DNA of 64,000 nt from JAPORK01 sp026710285 (GTDB lineage Bacteria > Pseudomonadota > Gammaproteobacteria > Pseudomonadales > Endozoicomonadaceae), in assembly GCA_965201045.1 (NCBI GenBank), contig OZ241746.1, positions 3,472,001-3,536,000 of the forward strand. The letters run 5' to 3'. The position numbers were made by a program, and so were the translations under genes. How positions within the stretch are numbered: the first letter of the stretch is position 1; each line of letters begins with the position of its first letter. Shown one piece after another: positions 9,219-17,770 of the stretch. The notes beneath the pieces were generated by a model that was not told the DNA's origin, did not search any database, and saw nothing but the letters and a program-made list of their open reading frames with translations.

Positions 9219-9670
9219 TTGGGATTTACGCATCAGTTGAAAGATGATGAGATTTGTGTCAAAAGTAAAAAACATCAAAAAATATTTATTGAGTTTGATT
9301 AAATTGCAACGCAAACAGGAAAAAATACAGACAAAAAAACTGTTATTTCCATAGCAAGCTGGAAACGCCGTAAATTCAATCAACAGACCCGAATGAAAAG
9401 ATTTTTTCAAGCGTTAAATTTAGACATAAAAGTAGGGCTTACGCACCAAGAGAATCATTCTCATTTGGAGTTTCATATAACACTTTTTTGAGACTCAATC
9501 TGTGCATTTTAACCTCTAACTGATCGTTGATCAGTCTTTGATAAGGCATAAAACCATGACCAGCTGTACATTTTTTGCTCAAAAAGTAACTATTTTGTTT
9601 GGTTGTTAAGAATCATTCTCTTGGTGCGTAAGCCCTGGACATAAAAGACCCAAAAGTTGTGAGTTTATAA
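9219..9670 (+). pseudogene. Unrecognised gene remnant split by a MITE-like insertion
   Basis: A frame from TTG 9219 reads GFTHQLKDDEICVK..., meets one TAA near 9297, and continues in the same frame as IATQTGKNTDKKTV...SWKRRKFNQQTRMKRFF...LNLDIK to 9432. The MITE-like element follows. If the element and one copy of the 10-base duplication are removed, the frame resumes at the right duplication and ends as DIKDPKVVSL-stop at 9670. That rejoining suggests a coding tail before insertion. It is basic near the end and unlike anything I recognise. It could also be non-coding DNA that is open by chance. Confidence 0.4.
9433..9637. mobile_element. MITE-like element, ~205 bp, with 10 bp target site duplication
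   Basis: Terminal inverted repeats at 9434..9462 and 9608..9636 match at 27 of 29 positions; they begin AGGGCTTACGCACC and end in the complement. The direct repeat GACATAAAAG lies on both sides (9423..9432 and 9638..9647). Inside is no ORF, only short hairpins (ACTGATC-GTT-GATCAGT near 9527). Short size, matched ends, no transposase and a target duplication define a non-autonomous element. A 10 bp duplication would fit mobilisation by an IS4-like DDE transposase, but the parent IS is not in this window. Confidence 0.8.
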
Positions 9671-10126
9671 ACAATTTAGCAACTACAGGGCAATTGCTGC
9701 TTAAAACTGTCTGCTGTATTGAAAGGAAAATAAAAAATTAAAATCCAGTATTTTGAAAATTAATGGATATATAATTTAATTATTTACAAACAGAGGGAAT
9801 AGTGTTTTTTATTGTGGCTCAGCTTATAGTAAAAATTTTGATTTGGATTTGTATCTGTAATTGTACTATTTTAGTTGTTAATACTTTGAGTTAACCATAT
9901 AATTCTTTATGAAATATTTCGTCTGGTTATTAAAGCAGCTTGTATGGCTTCAGGCAGGTTATTATTTTTAATATCGTGCGTTGTTTTCAATAGCTGATTA
10001 CGTTTGTATAAAAAGAAAACTATCCTGTAATGAGTGCTGAAAATATTGATATTAAATAATTTACGAATGATAAAAAGATATTTTTGTAAATATTGCTATT
10101 AATGCAAATACAAGAGAGCAAATTCA
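9671..10126. other. Non-coding stretch upstream of cpsG
   Basis: An AT-rich gap of 456 bases holds no credible ORF. It must hold the cpsG promoter, but no clear consensus was found. A weak imperfect hairpin (AGCAA...TTGCT) lies near 9680-9700. Confidence 0.4.
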
Positions 10127-11497
10127 ATGACATTAAAATGTTTTAAAGCTTATGATATCCGGGGGCGTTTACCTGATGAACTAAACCCTGAAATAGCATG
10201 GCGAACAGGTAAAGCGTATGCGGAGTATTTTAAGCCGAAAACAGTGATTACAGGTGGTGATGTGCGTTTGTCTACTCCTGAGCTAAAACAGGCACTCAAC
10301 GATGGGCTGCGTTCATCGGGTGTTCATGTAAAAGATATTGGGTTGTGCGGTACAGAAGAAGTTTACTTTAGCACGTTTCACCTTCAGGCAGATGGCGGTA
10401 TTATGGTAACAGCCAGCCATAACCCCGCAAATTTTAATGGAATGAAACTGGTAAAAAAAGGTGCAGCACCCGTCTCTGCAACGTCAGGTTTGCAGGAGAT
10501 CCGTACCATTGCAGAATCGGTTGTATGGCAACCTGATGCGACACTCCATGGCAGTTATCAGAAAATCATGGTATTGAATGAATATATTGCACATTTGTGC
10601 GGTTATATCAATATAAATGCATTAAAACCGCTAAAGCTGGTGGTCAATGCAGGTAATGGTGCTGCTGGACATGTCATTGATAAATTTGAAGAACTGTTTT
10701 CTTACCTCTCTGTCCCCGTGCAATTTATTAAGATACAGCATGAACCAGACGGACGTTTCCCTAATGGTGTACCTAATCCTTTATTAACTGAAAATCGTCA
10801 GGTAACCGCTGATGCTGTAAAGCAACACAATGCGGATATGGGAATTGCATGGGATGGTGATTTTGACCGATGCTTTCTTTTTGATGAACAAGGACGGTTT
10901 ATTGAAGGCTATTATATTGTCGGATTATTGGCCAATGCATTTTTAGAAAAAAAACCAGGAGCAAAAATTATTTACGATCCGCGCCTTACATGGAATACAA
11001 TTGATATTGTCAATCGTGCCGGTGGTCAAGCAGTGATGAGCAAAGCAGGACATGCCTTTATTAAAGAGCGTATGCGTCAGGAAGATGCCGTATATGGTGG
11101 AGAAATGAGTGCCCACCATTATTTTCGTGATTTTGCCTATTGTGACAGTGGCATGATTCCATGGCTGTTGGTAGCTGAAATGATATCGGAATCAGGTAAA
11201 CCGCTCTCTGCACTGGTGGAAGACAGAGTCAATATCTATCCTTCATCAGGTGAAATTAATATGCGGTTAAAACAGCCACAAAAGGTAATAGATACGGTAT
11301 TATCTGCTTACCGGAAAACAGCAAAAAATATTGACCATACAGACGGTATTAGTCTTGAATTTGACCGTTGGCGTTTTAATTTAAGACAATCCAATACTGA
11401 AAGTCTGGTGCGTCTCAATGTGGAGAGCCACAAAGATAAACAGTACCTGAATGAAAAAACTGAAGCATTGTTAACTTTAATGGAAGCTTGTGAATAA
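10127..11497 (+). CDS. cpsG: Phosphomannomutase CpsG/ManB
   Basis: This enzyme interconverts mannose-6-phosphate and mannose-1-phosphate, feeding GDP-mannose for capsule, O-antigen or other mannose/fucose-containing glycans in the cytoplasm. The product is 456 residues, the same length as E. coli ManB, and begins like it (KCFKAYDIRG). The alpha-D-phosphohexomutase motifs are present in order: the phosphoserine loop TASHNP with Ser97, the Mg2+ loop DGDFDR at 243-248, and the sugar-binding GEMSAHH loop at 325-331. The ATG is preceded by an AGAGAG sequence about 9 nt upstream. No other sugar-nucleotide gene is adjacent, so it appears to be a single-gene unit. It may also act on glucose phosphates, as some family members do. 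Confidence 0.95.
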   Translation: MTLKCFKAYDIRGRLPDELNPEIAWRTGKAYAEYFKPKTVITGGDVRLSTPELKQALNDGLRSSGVHVKDIGLCGTEEVYFSTFHLQADGGIMVTASHNPANFNGMKLVKKGAAPVSATSGLQEIRTIAESVVWQPDATLHGSYQKIMVLNEYIAHLCGYININALKPLKLVVNAGNGAAGHVIDKFEELFSYLSVPVQFIKIQHEPDGRFPNGVPNPLLTENRQVTADAVKQHNADMGIAWDGDFDRCFLFDEQGRFIEGYYIVGLLANAFLEKKPGAKIIYDPRLTWNTIDIVNRAGGQAVMSKAGHAFIKERMRQEDAVYGGEMSAHHYFRDFAYCDSGMIPWLLVAEMISESGKPLSALVEDRVNIYPSSGEINMRLKQPQKVIDTVLSAYRKTAKNIDHTDGISLEFDRWRFNLRQSNTESLVRLNVESHKDKQYLNEKTEALLTLMEACE

Positions 11498-11543
11498 TTT
11501 GTCATTTGTGATCATTTAACGTATCACTTTGTTAAATATTAGT

Positions 11544-11581
11544 CTGAATTATTGATTGCTTAAAAACCATCAATAATTCAG
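11544..11581 (+). terminator. Possible terminator of cpsG
   Basis: A perfect 13 bp stem (CTGAATTATTGAT, 11544..11556, with its complement 11569..11581) and a 12 nt loop lie 47 bases after the cpsG stop. The stem is AT-rich, with only short T-runs some bases downstream, so termination efficiency is uncertain. Confidence 0.45.
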
Positions 11582-11638
11582 GATTAAGTTATTTTTAATT
11601 TCAGATAAAAAATTATCATTAGCACTTTGACTGACATT

Positions 11639-11660
11639 AAATCTTGCGACAACAAGATTT
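11639..11660. promoter_or_regulatory. Inverted repeat just upstream of the RHS-1 promoter (operator candidate)
   Basis: The half-sites AAATCTTG and CAAGATTT are perfect complements separated by six bases. The repeat ends five bases before the -35 box of the best promoter in this gap. Position and symmetry suit a dimeric regulator, but the binding protein is unknown. Confidence 0.35.
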
Positions 11661-11665
11661 TATAT

Positions 11666-11693
11666 TTGACAAATATAATAAAATTTATACAAT
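11666..11693 (+). promoter_or_regulatory. Sigma70-like promoter candidate for RHS-1
   Basis: TTGACA (11666..11671), a 16 bp spacer and TACAAT (11688..11693). It would give a 5' leader of more than 200 nt before the RHS-1 start. A second TATAAT-like box lies near 11733. In DNA this AT-rich, -10 matches are cheap; the exact TTGACA is what raises confidence. Confidence 0.5.
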
Positions 11694-11930
11694 GAATTAA
11701 AGGTCATACATAATCCTAAAACAACAAATTATTAATTGTATAATACATAACATTAACATATAAATAGTCTGCTTATTTTAATTCTTTCGATAGTAAAGTT
11801 TTTTTTGTTCGTTTTTAATTAACACAAAATACTCGATATTAAAAATTAAATTTTATTTAACTTTTAAAAATGAACTTGTTTTTAATAGGATGATTTACAG
11901 CTAATACAAACAATCATTAAAAATATATTA

Positions 11931-14900
11931 ATGAAAACTATGTGCAACAAATTTTCTGTATTTTTTTTAGTTCTTTTATTTTTCTATTTTCAGCAAAATT
12001 ACTTTGTTGTAACTGCTGTTTTACACACAAAATCAAATAGGGTTCGTTTAATTTCTAAGCGATTAACTGGTTATAAAAAAGCAGATAACTCTGTTAATCA
12101 TCACATAGAACCAGTTATAAAAAATCAAAAGCTAAATGCTACGCAGGGCAAAACACCTATGTGGTCTAATGCCTTTAATTTTAATAAATTATCAGGAACT
12201 GAAGTAGATCCCCGTACAGGTATACTGACTGCTCATTTCGATGTGGGAAATTTATTAAGTAATTTTGGACATGGCCCTGATATTAATTTACAAATCAATT
12301 ATAACAGTATGACAATAGCGAATCCGGATGGTTTAGGTCATGGCTGGAGTTGGAATCTGACACATTTTAATCCGGTAACTGATCAGTTAACAACTTCTTT
12401 TGGGCAAACTTTCTATTTACAATCTGAAGGTTATCAGCTCTGGAAACCACTGTATCATAAACTTCAGGATATTAAAGTTTCTGGTGATAAAAGCACTCAT
12501 TTTGTAATTACCTATGCAAATGGGTTAAGAGAAACTTTGTCTCACGAGGGTTATATCACTCAGCTGGAACAACAGGACGGACGCAGTGTAGATTTTTTAT
12601 ATCAGCAGGGAACACATCTGTTGAATACGATTATTGATAATATGAATCATAGAATAAGTATTATCCGTAATCAGGGCTATTGGGTTGTTAACAGTTATAG
12701 TATTGACGGACAATCCGTTACTATACAGATTGATAATCAGCATAGTCGCATTAATAAAGTTATATTATTATCTGACCGGCATCCCACTGTTCCTTCTATT
12801 CATCTTAAGTACAGATATGGTTATCTTTTATCATCTGTTGATTATCCTTCCGGAATGAAAAAACGAATAACTTATAATTGTTCGAATGCTATGAAATTTT
12901 CTTTGCAAAGTACTTTTTCAGTTAAATCTTTATGTGTTGTAGCGAATGAATCTGTAAATCCGGGTGCAGGTCAGCCTGAAATGAAGGTTAATTATTACTA
13001 CACAATGGAGAGTAATGCTCATAATTATCTCGGTTTTAATGGTGGACTCTCCTTTTTTCCAGGAATGAAAAGAGATTCTCTGTTTGAAGCACCTGTCAAT
13101 TATATTTACCATACAATAAAAGATAATGGTCTTACAAAAGAAATCCGTACCTGGAATAAATATCATTTGCTGACTGATACCCGGTTAATCAGTAGTCATA
13201 CAGGACGTTTACTATCAGAAGTCAAAAGCTACTTTTGTAGTACAGATAGTCCTGATGCCTGCGCCCATACCAGTTTCTCTGATTTACCATCCAACTATAG
13301 TTTACCGTTGAAAACTGTAACTTATGTATGGGGAGGACAAACAGGATCAACTGCAACAAATACAGAGACAAACACGTATGATAATTATGGAAGAATCATT
13401 AGCCACAAAGACGGTTATGGACGTATTACTACTACCCATTACTGTCCGGTGAAAGGTGATGGAGTAGCATGTCCACCTACATCACCCGGATGGCTTTTTA
13501 GCCAGTTGCCAAAAAAGATTACCTTTTATCCTGCCAAAGGATCAAACCTTCCCGCCGTAACACATTACAATTTTTATCGTAAACTGGCTAATTTTCAGGG
13601 AGCAGGGTATATTTTGGTGCTTGACCATCAAACACTACGGGCAAGTGAGCAGTGGACAACCGTAACTCGGGATTATTACGATACACCTGCTGATGCATTG
13701 AGTTATGGTCTGCTCAAAAAAACAACGCTGACAGGTAATATTGGAGAGTCCTCTCCATTAACGTCAGTTGTACATAATTATCGTTATGTCAAAAGCAGTG
13801 ATAATCAAAATGAAACGATTTATAGTACTATTTCACTGGGTGGAAAGAAATTTCAATTATTACCTACAGTAACGATAAGTCTTTTTACCCATCAGCTATT
13901 GATGCGTAGTGATGCTACAGGACGAAATGTAACCCGTTATCACTATGACAAATCAGGTCATTTATTACAAACTGATTTAGCTGTTGGAACGATGTTTGCA
14001 ACCTCTGTTCATTATCAATATGTCATATCCCATCAACAGAATTATATTATTATAACGGCTGCTAATGGATTAAAAAGTAAAATAACCTTTGATGGTATGG
14101 GACGGCAGTTAGTGCATTTTGGTCAGGCAATATACGCAAACGGAAAAGTAAAACCAGATGTCTGGCAGATTAAAAGTAAAAAAAGTTATGATAATTACGG
14201 AAGAGTTAAACAACAATCTTTATACACAGAGGAAGCCAATGGAAAAATAATCTCATTAACAACAACAAAAGATTATGATGAAATGGGGCGCACGTTACAA
14301 ATTCATTTACCCAATGGTGAAAAGGCTATTACAAAGTATGATGATGCTGATCGTTGTATGGTTAGTTACTTACAAAGCCGTTCAGGTTTACGTTCTACAC
14401 TCTCTGTAATCCATGCTAATATACTCAATAAACCGATACTTCAGCAAATATTCCCTGCATCTGAAGTGGCGGTACTGGCTAATGTAAAAAAATTGTGTAA
14501 TATCGATACTAAATTCAGGCGGGTCAAAACAACTGCTTTTTTCTATGATGGATTTGGAAGAGCGATTAAAACCATTGACCCTTCAGGCAAGGTTGTTAAA
14601 AGACGTTATGATGCAATCGGACGTGTAACCGATATTATAAATCCTAAGCAAGATCGTATTCATCAACATTATGATCTTCTCGGAAAAGTAATTGCCCGAT
14701 GGGCATTACCTGCAACAGGGAAAGAGTATCTTTTGTATACGGCCAGATATAATGCAGCCGGTCAGTTACTATGGCAGGCAGGAGAAGATGGCGGTAAAAC
14801 CTGGTTCACTTATACGCCTGCGGGGAAAATAGCGACAGTTACAACATCCGTAAAACATAAAATTTCTATACAATATAATTTATTAGGTCTTCCTGTTGCA

Positions 14901-17423
14901 AAATATCTTAATGGACATTTATTGCAAAAAATAACCTATGATCCTGTTACTGCTTTACCTGTTTCAAAAAGTGATGCGACAGGAAAAACGATATTGGTTT
15001 ATAGTATTGATCATTTACCTGTGCAGTTAGTGCATATTGGTAAAAATCATTATCCGGATTATAATCTATTTTGGAAATATGACAACAACAGACGTATTAC
15101 CAGTCAGACTGATATTTCCGGTAATCAAACGTTGATAACTTATGATCACCTGGGAAGAAATTCAGCTATATATTATCAGTCACATATTAAAACCAACTCT
15201 GAAGTATTATCTGTTCCTGTGTATGACGATTTTTCCAGAGTTGTATCAATACATTATGGCAGTGGAATGCAACGTACTATTACCTATGATAACTGGGGCA
15301 GAGAAAAGAAGATAACCGATAAAACAGCAGAGAAACTACTGATGCGCTGGCATTTAAGTTATGATGTAAATAGTAATATTAAAACACTGGTTCAGCAGAC
15401 GGAAAATAATCAGCAGGCTGTGTTGAACTATCATTATGATGTATTGAATAATTTGAGCAGTATGACTTGTACCGGCTCTGCTGATTTGCCTTTATGTCCC
15501 CGGGATACCACTATTACCAGTTCAGGAGGGTTGCAAAATGCACCGATAATCACCCGTCAGGATTATACTTTTACGCCATTAAACCGACTTTCACAAATCA
15601 GAGAAATTTTACAAAATGTTCAAGCTCCGGGTACTTTAAAGAAAATAATTACTTATGGATATTATAATCTAAAAGCACCTTTACGTTTACAACAAGTTAG
15701 TACAAAATGGGATGAGCGTTCTGCCACGGTTCATTATTTTAATTATGATATGGTCGGGAATATGATAACAGACGGAGAAAACAATCATATTACTTATAAT
15801 GCTTTTAACCAGGTTACTCATGTTATTACGGCGCAAGGAAAACAGAGTAGTTATGCTTATGATGGTAGTGGAAAGGAAGTATTTGAAAAAGATACTGCAG
15901 GTGATGTCTTTTTGTTTTATCGTGGTCGTCATTTGATCAATAAACAAATAGACAGTTTTGGGCAAGCAACACATATTACTGGCTATCAGGGTATAGCAAA
16001 AACTATCGATAGCCTTATTTATCAATACTATGAAAATAATTATAAAGGTGACATCATTAGTATATTAACAAAATCACCTAAAAACAACAATTATCGGGTA
16101 AGTCAACGTAATATTTATAGTCCTTATGGTATGTTTTGGTACAGTATTCCTTCTTCATTACCCTTTTACCAGCGAAATCTGGTTGGTTTTAATGGTAAAG
16201 ACACTGATCCTGCAACCGGATGGCAATTTTTAGGTAACGGACGCCGTACTTATAATCCTGCTATGCGTTATTTTGTTAGTGAAGATTCGGCAGGTGATGG
16301 TTATGCTTTTGGTAGTAATAATCCGATAATGAATAGTGATCCCACTGGTAATATTTCAAAAGGAGTTAGTAAAGCATTTAAAATACTGGGTTATATCGGT
16401 TCACTGGGTATGAGAGCAATTCCACAACGGTGGGCAGCTATTACCGGAACAATTATTTCAGCAGGTCTGATGGCTGCATCGGGTGGAGGACTAAGCTTAG
16501 CATTACCCGTTATCATTATGAATGGAAGTTGCTCTGGTTTATCTGTTGCTGCTGCATCTGTTCCTTCTAATAAAGGTCTTAACATAGCCGCCTCCGTTGT
16601 AGGAATGATACAATTTTTCTCTGTCCTGGTTGGAAGTGTTGCATCGCCTGCATATGGTTGGTTAAGCACCTCTGGTGTAGTTACAGATGTTGCGACAGTC
16701 ACAAATGAAGCATTTGAAATGAATGAAGTAGCTGCTGAAGCATTTTCAGAGATTGAGTCGGTTTCAGCTGTGTCCGCTGATAATCAGGTCAACCCTTATC
16801 TCTTTGATGCAGATGTGAGTGATAGTAGCGATAATGATTCTTTTGAAGTAACTACAGAGAAGTCAATAAATTTATACCATAAATTAATGGAAAGTATTCC
16901 AGCTCTTATTAATAACGAAAATTCTCTACCAGCAATTCAGATTAAAGATCTGGATGATATAGAAAAAGTTCAAAAAAGTTTGGCTGATTTATATGGTGCT
17001 TCCGGGGTTAGAAATGAGATAAGCATGGCACTTGTTGCATCATGCAGTAAAAGAATACCCATATTTTTAGATTCTTTATCCATATTTTTAGACCGGGCGG
17101 TAGAGATGGATTTAGAAGTAATTTCTAATGATGAAAATAACATACTCTCTTTGAACCAGTTAATTGGATCATCTGTAAAATCATATACTTCTGTAAGTTT
17201 TAGTGTACCTGATCTGTGCACTGAATCTGGGGAGTCTTTAATATTTGAACAACAGGGAGCGCTGATTTTTTTAGCAAAAAATCCAAACACATGGACAAGA
17301 ATACAGTTCAGACCTGACGGTAGTATGGTCAATGTAAACTTAAATAGTATTGATATGATTTTAGATGATCTTATAGAAAACGACAGCCAAACATTGAAAG
17401 TCGATAAATATTATCAGTTATAA
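11931..17423 (+). CDS. RHS-1: exported RHS/YD-repeat protein, first of the array
   Basis: The 1,830-residue product has a hydrophobic signal segment (~7-28), a variable linker, the entry motif WSNAFNFNK (78-86) with DPRTG at 93-97, and a long YD-repeat region (YDxxGR, YDxxGK types). The RHS-associated core follows (YSPYG near 1395; WQFLG; SEDSAGDGYAFGSNNPIMNSDPTGN ending ~1474). After it come Gly/Ala-rich hydrophobic segments (~1480-1590) and a C-terminal domain with LYGASGVRNEI and an SVPDLC motif. YD-repeat proteins fold into a hollow shell that can enclose a C-terminal cargo. There is no clear ribosome-binding site; ATG 11940 is an alternative start. SEDS replaces the SEDP of most paralogues. 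The C-terminal function is not recognised. Confidence 0.9.
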   Translation: MKTMCNKFSVFFLVLLFFYFQQNYFVVTAVLHTKSNRVRLISKRLTGYKKADNSVNHHIEPVIKNQKLNATQGKTPMWSNAFNFNKLSGTEVDPRTGILTAHFDVGNLLSNFGHGPDINLQINYNSMTIANPDGLGHGWSWNLTHFNPVTDQLTTSFGQTFYLQSEGYQLWKPLYHKLQDIKVSGDKSTHFVITYANGLRETLSHEGYITQLEQQDGRSVDFLYQQGTHLLNTIIDNMNHRISIIRNQGYWVVNSYSIDGQSVTIQIDNQHSRINKVILLSDRHPTVPSIHLKYRYGYLLSSVDYPSGMKKRITYNCSNAMKFSLQSTFSVKSLCVVANESVNPGAGQPEMKVNYYYTMESNAHNYLGFNGGLSFFPGMKRDSLFEAPVNYIYHTIKDNGLTKEIRTWNKYHLLTDTRLISSHTGRLLSEVKSYFCSTDSPDACAHTSFSDLPSNYSLPLKTVTYVWGGQTGSTATNTETNTYDNYGRIISHKDGYGRITTTHYCPVKGDGVACPPTSPGWLFSQLPKKITFYPAKGSNLPAVTHYNFYRKLANFQGAGYILVLDHQTLRASEQWTTVTRDYYDTPADALSYGLLKKTTLTGNIGESSPLTSVVHNYRYVKSSDNQNETIYSTISLGGKKFQLLPTVTISLFTHQLLMRSDATGRNVTRYHYDKSGHLLQTDLAVGTMFATSVHYQYVISHQQNYIIITAANGLKSKITFDGMGRQLVHFGQAIYANGKVKPDVWQIKSKKSYDNYGRVKQQSLYTEEANGKIISLTTTKDYDEMGRTLQIHLPNGEKAITKYDDADRCMVSYLQSRSGLRSTLSVIHANILNKPILQQIFPASEVAVLANVKKLCNIDTKFRRVKTTAFFYDGFGRAIKTIDPSGKVVKRRYDAIGRVTDIINPKQDRIHQHYDLLGKVIARWALPATGKEYLLYTARYNAAGQLLWQAGEDGGKTWFTYTPAGKIATVTTSVKHKISIQYNLLGLPVAKYLNGHLLQKITYDPVTALPVSKSDATGKTILVYSIDHLPVQLVHIGKNHYPDYNLFWKYDNNRRITSQTDISGNQTLITYDHLGRNSAIYYQSHIKTNSEVLSVPVYDDFSRVVSIHYGSGMQRTITYDNWGREKKITDKTAEKLLMRWHLSYDVNSNIKTLVQQTENNQQAVLNYHYDVLNNLSSMTCTGSADLPLCPRDTTITSSGGLQNAPIITRQDYTFTPLNRLSQIREILQNVQAPGTLKKIITYGYYNLKAPLRLQQVSTKWDERSATVHYFNYDMVGNMITDGENNHITYNAFNQVTHVITAQGKQSSYAYDGSGKEVFEKDTAGDVFLFYRGRHLINKQIDSFGQATHITGYQGIAKTIDSLIYQYYENNYKGDIISILTKSPKNNNYRVSQRNIYSPYGMFWYSIPSSLPFYQRNLVGFNGKDTDPATGWQFLGNGRRTYNPAMRYFVSEDSAGDGYAFGSNNPIMNSDPTGNISKGVSKAFKILGYIGSLGMRAIPQRWAAITGTIISAGLMAASGGGLSLALPVIIMNGSCSGLSVAAASVPSNKGLNIAASVVGMIQFFSVLVGSVASPAYGWLSTSGVVTDVATVTNEAFEMNEVAAEAFSEIESVSAVSADNQVNPYLFDADVSDSSDNDSFEVTTEKSINLYHKLMESIPALINNENSLPAIQIKDLDDIEKVQKSLADLYGASGVRNEISMALVASCSKRIPIFLDSLSIFLDRAVEMDLEVISNDENNILSLNQLIGSSVKSYTSVSFSVPDLCTESGESLIFEQQGALIFLAKNPNTWTRIQFRPDGSMVNVNLNSIDMILDDLIENDSQTLKVDKYYQL

Positions 17424-17770
17424 AATTAATGTAATACATAGACGGTTTTGTTATAACTTCAAATATGACAAACTGTTAACAGATAAAGAGATAATATAAA
17501 ATAATAAATAAGTCATTTATCTTTTTTCAAGTAATGAGTGTTTACCTATAATATCTGTTTTTGATTAAGTAAAAAATATTTAAACGTCTTAACTTGTATG
17601 ATAAACAGACGATCTGTAAAAATAACTACATAAAATACCTATTGGAATAATTTAGGTTTATATACTACAAAAAACAGATTCTTGTTAATTTTAGAAATTC
17701 AATTGCTGAAAATCAACAAATTGTATAATTATACTGATAATTATCAATACTACATCAGTAGAGGTAATAC
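17424..17770. other. Intergenic region RHS-1/RHS-2
   Basis: No credible ORF and no immunity-type gene are present. Parts resemble the RHS-3/RHS-4 gap (a shared TGTTTTTGAT...AAAATATT block), so the spacers were copied with the genes. A TATAAT (17724..17729) about 45 bases before the RHS-2 start is a -10 candidate, and similar boxes sit at about the same place before RHS-3 and RHS-4. Confidence 0.45.

Noticed and set aside
9201..9410. Minus-strand 69-codon frame next to the MITE
   Set aside because: Phe/Leu/Cys-rich, no ribosome-binding site, and antisense to the better-supported gene remnant.
16391..16702. Antisense reading frames of 60-154 codons inside the RHS genes (also near 22210, 27972, 33751 and 43805)
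   Set aside because: They mirror the Gly/Ala-rich hydrophobic segment or YD repeats on the other strand and lack starts with ribosome-binding sites; not taken as immunity genes.
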